Positions 57,129 through 64,000 of a stretch of DNA of 64,000 nucleotides are shown in pieces. A program made the translations under genes and the position numbers. This stretch comes from Clonostachys chloroleuca (taxonomy: Eukaryota > Ascomycota > Sordariomycetes > Hypocreales > Bionectriaceae). Under the pieces are notes generated by a model. That model was not told the origin of the DNA. It was given only the letters and a program-made list of their open reading frames with translations, and did no database searches. Each line of letters starts with the position of its first letter. Position 1 is the first letter of the stretch. The stretch is taken from contig JBANAY010000004.1 in assembly GCA_037952775.1 (NCBI GenBank), positions 9,548,001-9,612,000 of the forward strand. The letters run 5' to 3'.

Positions 57129-59198
57129 TTTGGTGGGCTGCAGGGGTCGTGCACCGGTGGTGGTGGTGGTGGCGATATCCTCACACGCGGAGGAGGGTGT
57201 GTGCAATATGTTTCTTGCTGGCATGGAGACAACGAAAATATCTAGACACAGAAATCTACTCATGTATGGGGCAATCGGAAATTAGCGTTCGTTTTTCTTC
57301 TCTACCAACTACTTGTGAAGCTCTGAGGAGTCAGCATAAACTACCTAGTACAACCAACACAGCCCATGAGAGCCCTGGCTGTGATATCGTAGGATGTACC
57401 GAAGGGACTTCGGGGATAGGTGGATAGGGGAAGAGGACTTTGGTAACCCAGCAAAATGCAGGCAGGACATTATCTGGAATGGGCGAGATAGCCCTCGAGA
57501 CACTGCAACAGAACCAAAGTTCCTGCGTGGCTTCAGCTCAGCACAGGGGCAGACAGGCACATCAGGCTTGAGTTTGAGTTGGCTGGAAGTGAGGACCTGA
57601 GCCACCATCAGCATATATGATGTGATGTGGGCGGCAGAAACGGACCGCTAGGGACCCCAGCGGGTTTTGTGGCTGATTTTAGGGACTTCGGCCGCTCGAA
57701 TGTAGTGGAGGCACCCGCTGTAGTAGGTGCCTCAGCAGCGACTTGGTGCTGTAGCTTAGCGCCTACCCTTCTAAAGCCACGCAAGCCATCAGGTCTCTGC
57801 GAGTCCGCAGTCCGCAGGTCAAACCCACCCCCTTGCATCAACCACCAACCCACGGCACAGCGAATTCGACCAACAAACAAGAGCGAATCGAACCGCAAAC
57901 ACCGATTCATGTAATCTCACACATGTACAAACGCCGTCAGGGCATCGGCCGATCCGCCAAGCATTCAACGGGAGGGGAGTGGAGTGGAGTGTTCGCATCA
58001 ATAAGAGTCAGGGCAACTGACACGTAGATGCATGCCGTCATCACCACGGTAGTTCTGGTGAAATTAATTGCATCACGCTAGTCAAGGAGTAACATTGGCG
58101 ACGGACCATACAAACCCCTTTGGAACCCGAGATTCAAAGAGGAAGCCATTTCCCCGCGCCGTAGACCGACCGAGACCTCGTCCGATCACGATGCCACCAT
58201 GTATTTCAAAGCTTCAGAAAGCGGCCGCCGCTGCCCCATCTGTTTTTTTTCCGCCCAAGACCTCACCAAACACCCCGTCATGGAACGTTGATATGCCTCC
58301 GAAGAATCGCAGTCGTCACTTAGGTTGGAAATCTAGTTCCGGGTCCATTACAAAGTGCTCTGTGGCGAACAGCGCCGAGCCTTCAACCTACGCCTCGATA
58401 TAGGGTTTTGTCCACCAGCCCTGCGAAGCGCGATCACCCTGCAGCCGGAACCTGTCTTATCACCCACACCACTGTTGATCATCTGCATTAAGGCCAACGT
58501 CACCTTGCACAATTACGGCCTCAATGAGGCGGCCGTCTCTGCATTCTTGCACCCCATGCGGCTTACTCTGGAGCTGAGTCCCTGTTCCCCCACATGCCTT
58601 GCACCTCGACTACAGGCTAGAGAGACAAACTAGGAAGCTGCTCCCTAATCTCCGTTCTACACCAGTCCTACAGCGGCCGCCACGCTCATGCGAGCAGCTG
58701 AAATCACATGAGAATCCGAGTACCAAATATCTCTAGCTGGGCAAGAGTACCTCCATGACTGCTGTGTTTTTGTAGACACGTGTGACTCAATCAATCGCCT
58801 CTTAACATAGCGGGCTACTGGATGAGGCCAACTGCTGAGTGTCCTCTCAACAATCTGACATTGTATAAAAGTGGAGAGCTAAGGGTTGGACCATCGAGAT
58901 TATCCGTCCTCATAGATGAATACTACCTAGGTACTCTCCCATCTCGCTCTACTTTGCACCGATCCGTAGCTCATCCTCATTGGTTGGTGTCTGTCGGCAG
59001 AAATCACTCGGAGCAGCGAGCACGGCCTCGGTCGATCTAATTATTTGCAACAGGGGTTAAACTACATCGGATGTGATCCTAAAGGTTTGTTAGGTAGGAT
59101 GAGGAAGCCTAAAAGCTTCTTGAACAGTCCAACTCGAAAATGGATAGAATATCGCCCAGTGGGCAAGACTTGAGAAGACAACATTCCGAACCATAACG
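57129..59198. other. 2-kb intergenic stretch, no gene seen
   Basis: Short low-complexity frames on both strands (57608-57914, 58068-58633) without ATG context or motifs. A GGT run (57158-57170) is present. Confidence 0.4.
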
Positions 59199-61326
59199 AT
59201 GAAGGCTTCGAGACTTTTGAACCTTACAGGCCTCCTACTTGTCAAAGGATATTCTTTGCAGAACACACAGTTCACAATCGACATTGACGACACCACTGGC
59301 GCGGTGACGAGTCTACGAGATGCTCAGGGCAATTCATCTATGGACTGGGTCAGCTCGCACAGCAATGCACCCTGGCAGCCGCTTGGAAGTCGCTGGGGCT
59401 TGGGCTTTGCCGATCTGGGCGCCGCATATCTGCATAGATGTTACTGGACAAAGCCCAATGTCAAGACGGGCCAGGATGGTTCATACGAGGCCATCTACAA
59501 CGCGGGACCCTTGGATATTACGGTTCAGCGAACACTAGACTCAACTACGTCGAGTTTCATCGAGCGCTACACTTTTCTGAACAATGGTGATGAGAATCTC
59601 GACCTCGCTGCTCGCAGCAAAGCCGCCCTTGCCATTTACACCCCATTCAACGACCACTACACAAACACGTCCGACTCGCTGAACCATCGGAGTTTCGCCC
59701 ACGTCTGGGCGAATGGAGGTTCGAATGCTTGGGTGAAGTTGGAGCAAATGGGCGGGCACGGTCGCAACTTGGGCCTCGTCCTTACGGAGGGCTCTCTCGT
59801 CGGATACAGCATCGAGTCTCGTGATATCATCACCCTGTCCAACACCCGCGGCGTGTTTCAGCTGCACCCAGCTCTTCCGGTCCTCCAACCTGGCGAGTCT
59901 TCAAGTGTTGAGTGGGCCCTCTTTTGGCATAGCGACTGGGATGACTTTTTCAAACAGAGTCAGCAACGCTCAAAGCAATTTGTTCGATTTGACATTTCTC
60001 CACATACGCTGGTAGTGGGAGTAAAGGCAGAAATTCACATGACGGGCGGTGTGAACTCGGCATCGCTCACCAACGGTAGTCCCATCTCGTGCGATTCGTC
60101 AAACGAGTGTACATACAATTATACAGAGGCCCAAGGCCCTCGGACGTCAATCTTTGCAAGTCACGACCCAGCTTATGGATGGGACAACAGCGAACTCAGC
60201 CGCATACGTGAACGTAATCCCCCCTGTGGATGAGCTTATACGCTCTCGAGTCAATTTCATCGTCCAGAAGCAGCAGGTCACCGATGGCGCAGACAATCCC
60301 AACACGGGCGCGTATGCCGTATACGACAACCAGGCTCAATCCATTGCCTTCTGGGACAAGGGAACGGACAGGACCACGGGGCGGGAGCGTCTGGGGATGG
60401 GCATCACGATTGCACGCTTTCTGCTCTTACAACCCAACAACACCGAGGTCCGCTCATCGTTTGAGAAGTACTATGAGTTTGTCACCCTCAAGCTGCAGTC
60501 CGAGAATGGCGACGTGTACGACCGCCCGGTAGGTTCAGGAACCAGCCGCAAGCGCCTCTACAACTGGCCGTGGGTGCTTCAGTTTCACATCGTCGCTGCC
60601 CGGCTCCCCTTCAAAATTACATCGGCCGGCAAGACGCCTGTAGAGTGGTTCATGTTGACTCTGGAGAGTTTCTACCGGGAAGGGGGCAGAAACTTGTATG
60701 CTATTGGGCTTCCCATACTAGAGTCGCTCCGCTTCTTCAAACAGAGAAATGACACCGCTCGCTACGATCGTGCGCGGAAGCTGTTTGTCCACCATGGCGA
60801 GGTAATTCTGGGGCGCGGGCTCGACTACCCGCCTTTTGAGGTCAACTTTGAACAGTCTATTGTTGCGCCTGCCGCGATATTCATGCTCGAGCTGAATCGT
60901 GTGACGGAGAATGGGACATGGCTTGAGGCTGGTGAGCTGCAGTTAGCCACTTTGCTCCGATTCCAAGGACGTCAACCAGACCACCTCATGCATCAAGTCG
61001 GCATCCGACATTGGGACGGTTACTGGTTTGGCAAGGACCGCCACTGGGGAGATACGTTTCCTCATCATTGGAGTACGCTCGACGCCGTGGCTCTGCATCA
61101 TTACGGTCGGATCACCAGCGATGATCAACATTTGGACCATGCGCAAGAGATTCTGCGCAACAACCTCGCTCTGTTCTCCCCAGATGGTACTGCCGGGTGC
61201 GCGTGGATCTATCCCCTCACCGTTAACGGCAGGGAAACACATTATCGCGATCCGTATGCCAATGATCAAGACTGGGCCCTTAATCATATCCTCTACATCG
61301 ATGACGATAGCCAACAAAGCTCTTAA
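59199..61326 (+). CDS. Secreted six-hairpin-type glycosidase-like protein (DUF5695-like), one-base frameshift
   Basis: Intronless, ATG 59199, span one base over a multiple of three (about 708 residues). N-terminal signal-like segment (MKASRLLNLTGLLLVKGYSL), then a beta-rich domain (QFTIDIDDTTGAVTSLRDA, RWGLGFADLG, many NxT/NxS sequons). The frame breaks near a TTT at 60153-60155. Upstream it ends shortly after at about 60233; the other frame continues with AAYVNVIPPVDELIRSRVNF and the helical-barrel part: YNWPWVLQFHIVAARLP, HWDGYWFGKDRHWGDTFPHHW and ANDQDWALNHILYIDDD. The beta-sandwich plus alpha-barrel layout fits fungal DUF5695-type secreted proteins (tentative). Probable extracellular carbohydrate-active enzyme. 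The break may be a homopolymer assembly error. Confidence 0.7.
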
Positions 61327-61634
61327 AAATTAAAGATGCCATTGTAACCTTTTGATGTATTCTAAGCCTCCTCTTTGTTTTCAGATTCGGGATAGCAGCA
61401 GAACTCGGTCGCAGATGAGTACTACATCAAATTTTATCAAAAATTTGTCAGGCATCTGTTGGTTTCAAGAACATGCAAATACTAATGGACAATATACTAC
61501 GATGGATATGAAGAGATACCGAACCTTGGGCTTACACCCATCCCCGTTATCAATCAAATATCTCCCACCAGAGTAAATATATGCGCGCTAGACACATACC
61601 TGCATATACCTACCTTTTTAACCCTCACGGGCTG

Positions 61635-61795
61635 GTTACATGGGAGGGTTGGGCTGTGCCGTTCCTATGTTTGACGAAGCGGAACGGCTCCAAGATGGGA
61701 AACCCAATTCCAATGTCGGATGTCGACTTGGTGCACAAGGCGGGTTGTTTGACGCCCTTGGACCGGAGCAAGCTGGTTAATCGCAACTGAATTGA
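61635..61795 (-). pseudogene. Shuffled, inverted fragment of the neighbouring glycosidase-like gene
   Basis: On the minus strand, TTGCTCCGGTCCAAGGGCGT...CATCCGACATTGG matches 60,950-61,015 of the gene. It is joined directly to ATTGGGTTTCCCATCTTGGA..., matching 60,703-60,760. The two blocks are in swapped order and diverged by about 15-20%. Non-functional. Confidence 0.75.
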
Positions 61796-61844
61796 ATATA
61801 GGTTTAGCAGCTTCCAAGGCTTCATATGTTCATTATTCTTTGAT

Positions 61845-62191
61845 CACGAACGCTCGTTTTTTTTTTTGTTTTTGGTGTACCTCCCGCATGAGACCCACAG
61901 AAATTTGTGGCCCGCTCGTAGTGAGCAGAGATGCTGAGCGGCGCGATTCAGGCGGCGAGAAGCGTGCAGATTTACCGCATCTACGACCACAACACCGCGT
62001 GACTTCGGGATTGCGTGCACCCAAGGATGGGATATCGCATACATGTTCTCTATGACTTGACCTCTTTTTCTTGCAAATTACTGGTCTTGAAGGTGCTCAT
62101 TAATAAGTAGAGTGATGAGCAAGGCAGTCTCCATATATTTCTGTGGATATTCATGCGGGAGGTACACCGAACAAAAAAACGAGCGTTCGTG
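61845..62191. mobile_element. MITE with long terminal inverted repeats
   Basis: 347 bp. Both ends read inward CACGAACGCTCG-T(n)-GGTGTACCTCCCGCATG, then a CCACAGAAAT block; total TIR is about 55 bp. There is no coding capacity. No convincing target-site duplication was found (flanks TTTGAT / CAAAAT). Partial copies lie at 20838 and 21610. Confidence 0.8.
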
Positions 62192-62555
62192 CAAAATGTT
62201 GAAGTTCGATGGTATAGGGTAGGTCAAGATTCTACGTTCCTCTATCGCTATATAATGAAACTAGCTGAAGTAGAGTTCCCTAGGTAGCTATAGCCTTAAG
62301 ATATACTCTTCTTCCTGAATTAAGTCGATCGTTGGTCTATGGACTTGCAAGAGAGTTGAGCGTGGGTAAATTGCGGGTTACATGGCTTTTTCTCGGGATC
62401 ATGGTGGCAACTTTAATTCGGGAATCATTATGGATTCGTGCATGGTTTTTTTAATTCTCTGTGCTGATTTGCTGTGCCTACTTTCTCACTGATTATGCTC
62501 TATCTCGCCTCTTTAACACTTTAACACCATGATCTACTCTTGAACTCTTTCAAAC
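62192..62555. other. Intergenic region, nothing recognised
   Basis: A/T-leaning sequence downstream of the P450 pseudogene. No gene seen. Confidence 0.4.
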
Positions 62556-63909
62556 TTAATCTCGAGCCCATGTCCCCTTAGGACCGGCCAGATAAGAATC
62601 GATCAGAGTCATATTTCCTCCATGGTCGTGTATCGTCGTGGTGAGATTGCTGTAAACATTTCTGACATTATCCTTCATCGCTGCGAGGATAAGTCAGTCA
62701 TCAGCCATAGAAGGGTGAGAAGCTTTGATGCAAACTTACAAAACCATGCGAAGTTGCTCCCTATGCACATACACCCGCCGCTGCCAAAGGCCCAGAAGTA
62801 GCGGCACATCTCGCCCAGCTGCTCCTTGCCTGCATTGATCCACCGGTCGGGATCCCATCTCTCTGGTTAAGAAAAATCTCAGTGGTTCGGTGAAGAACGT
62901 AGGCGTGGCGCTAAACAATCGTGCCGGCGGGGATGTTGTAGTGACTTCCTAGTCTTCACTGTCTAGGCGGGACAAGTCGGGAGTGAACGCCGGGGACAGA
63001 TGGGTATAGACCATGGGTCTCAATGATGACGGCCTCGGGTAGGTACATGGCTTCACGTCCTTGGTGGCCGGAAAGGTAAACTCGGCAGGCGCCTGGGGGG
63101 GCTTCAAAAGGGGTTCGAGCGTGCGAGGTTCCTCTCTGAGCTTCTTCTGGACCTTGGGTTGGCGAGAGGGATCGTCGTAGGCATACGCAAGAGTGTTCCC
63201 GCTAGTCTCATGCGCGGCAGAATTGTGCTCAAACATGTCGCTTGGGATCTTGGGGCGGTTGGCATAGCCCTCTTCGATGTTACTTGGCTTCACATCGTTG
63301 AGCGAGTACTGGGCGGTAGGGGAACTGAGGACGAACGAATTGAAAAAGGTGTTGTAGATGATGCGGTTGCGTGAGAGGTGGTCTGCGTTATCCTCGAAGG
63401 TGGAGATATTGTCGGCCCTGCAGGACTCATGATGTGAGCGAGCGCTCGGTGGAAGGGATGGGGAATCGTACATACCCGTTGATGGCAAAACCTGGAGAGT
63501 AGTACCCAGTGTTGGGGAAACCGCCCGAAATCAAAGGCCTAGGCGTTCCCTCAAGCGCGCTGACGCTTAGAAGTCCCGGAGACAAGCGCAGGACCACGCC
63601 TTGGGCCAGGTGATTCACGTGAAGAAGGCGATTTTCATGGTGGAAATACTTGGCCCACCAGAGCCAGAACGGAGCGATGTGGCATGACCAATGAGGCGCC
63701 GGGAGATTGCTAAACGGAGATAGAAAGGCGGGGTAGATGATGAACTTGTAGAGGAGTAAGATGGCGAATAGCGAGATGCCCACGACGAGGGCGGCAGGAG
63801 AGAGAAGCATGGCGAGAGAAGGCTTGCAAAGGAGCGCGCCAGTTGACGACAACAAGATGTTGGATGAGCTTTCGCGATGATAATGTAGGAGGCGGCGAGA
63901 TTGATTCAA
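62556..63909 (-). pseudogene. Cytochrome P450 pseudogene
   Basis: The N-terminus has a membrane anchor (VVGISLFAILLLYKFIIYPAF), then SNLPAPHWSCHIAPFWLWW and LHVNHLAQGVVLRLSPGLLS, typical of fungal microsomal P450s. After intron ~63421-63475 a large internal portion is missing. An I-helix relic (HETSGNTLAYAY) and KKLREEPRTLEP remain. Then frames switch: HYNIPAGTIV-stop (TAG at 62911-62913), HAYVLHRTTEIFLN, a lost base near 62865, ERWDPDRWINAG and the heme loop FGSGGCMCIGSNFAWF. In the heme loop the conserved Arg of FxxGxRxCxG is Cys (TGT, 62771-62773). After a last intron, MKDNVRNVYSNLTTTI runs to the stop at 62556. It is not functional as a P450. Confidence 0.82.
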
Positions 63910-64000
63910 GGCTTGATGAGATGTAGTTTCTGAGGGTTTCCACGCCTGAATGGTGTCCGCTTGATGGTGTCAAGGGGAGGATGGTGTCAGAGGGAGGATG
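63910..64000. other. Window edge upstream of the P450 pseudogene
   Basis: No feature resolved. Confidence 0.3.

Overview
The window is genomic DNA of a filamentous ascomycete, most likely a Eurotiales (Aspergillus/Penicillium-type) species. The evidence is short spliceosomal introns (about 50-70 nt, GTRNGT...CTAAC...YAG), single-gene transcription units, several Zn2Cys6 regulators, 2EXR/F-box and NACHT genes, and a long A/T-converted (RIP-like) transposon block. It reads as an accessory, poorly conserved region: broken genes, repeats and selfish elements alternate with intact catabolic, regulatory and putative self/non-self-recognition genes. All intron-exon structures were inferred by eye from splice signals and frame continuity. 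Where stated, the summed exon lengths are an exact multiple of three.

Layout. 1-7.1 kb is a compact catabolic-looking group: a six-hairpin-glycosidase-like gene (minus, cut by the window edge), a divergent MFS anion/solute transporter with two palindromes in the shared promoter, and a Zn2Cys6 regulator bounded by a ~130 bp inverted repeat. 7.6-15.5 kb holds a DUF7924-like gene (one-base frameshift), a 2EXR protein, a frameshifted LOG/TIGR00725-like gene, an APH-fold kinase and an orphan gene. 15.5-23.5 kb is repeat-bearing and gene-poor, except for Zn2Cys6 gene B. 23.5-30.7 kb carries a DUF7708-NACHT-C2H2 NLR-like receptor head to head with a SNF2/RING helicase. 31-40.4 kb has a secreted papain-family protease with a lectin-like propeller, a small GPI-type secreted protein, a disrupted F-box gene and Zn2Cys6 gene C (one-base frameshift).

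40.9-42.8 kb encodes what I consider the most interesting protein: a HeLo-like N-terminal domain, a very long coiled coil, a Pro/Ala linker, and a C-terminal pair of 22-residue pseudo-repeats resembling the HET-s amyloid motif. It looks like a prion-type cell-death effector with an unusual spacer. 44.8-54.2 kb is a three-level nest of transposons: a pogo/Fot-like element (43-bp TIRs, TA target duplication), into which a Ty3/gypsy chromovirus inserted (363-bp LTRs, AGCAG duplication). Both are heavily A/T-converted. The chromovirus in turn received a later, unconverted solo-LTR-like insertion (TACTT duplication).

55.5-57.1 kb holds Zn2Cys6 gene D, a paralogue of gene B with the same intron positions. 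59.2-61.3 kb is a secreted glycosidase-like gene with a one-base frameshift, followed by a shuffled, inverted fragment of itself and a MITE. 62.6-63.9 kb is a cytochrome P450 pseudogene.

Five otherwise readable genes each carry one small frameshift, two or three of them at homopolymers. Assembly indels must be separated from real decay before calling these pseudogenes. No tRNA, rRNA or CRISPR was found.
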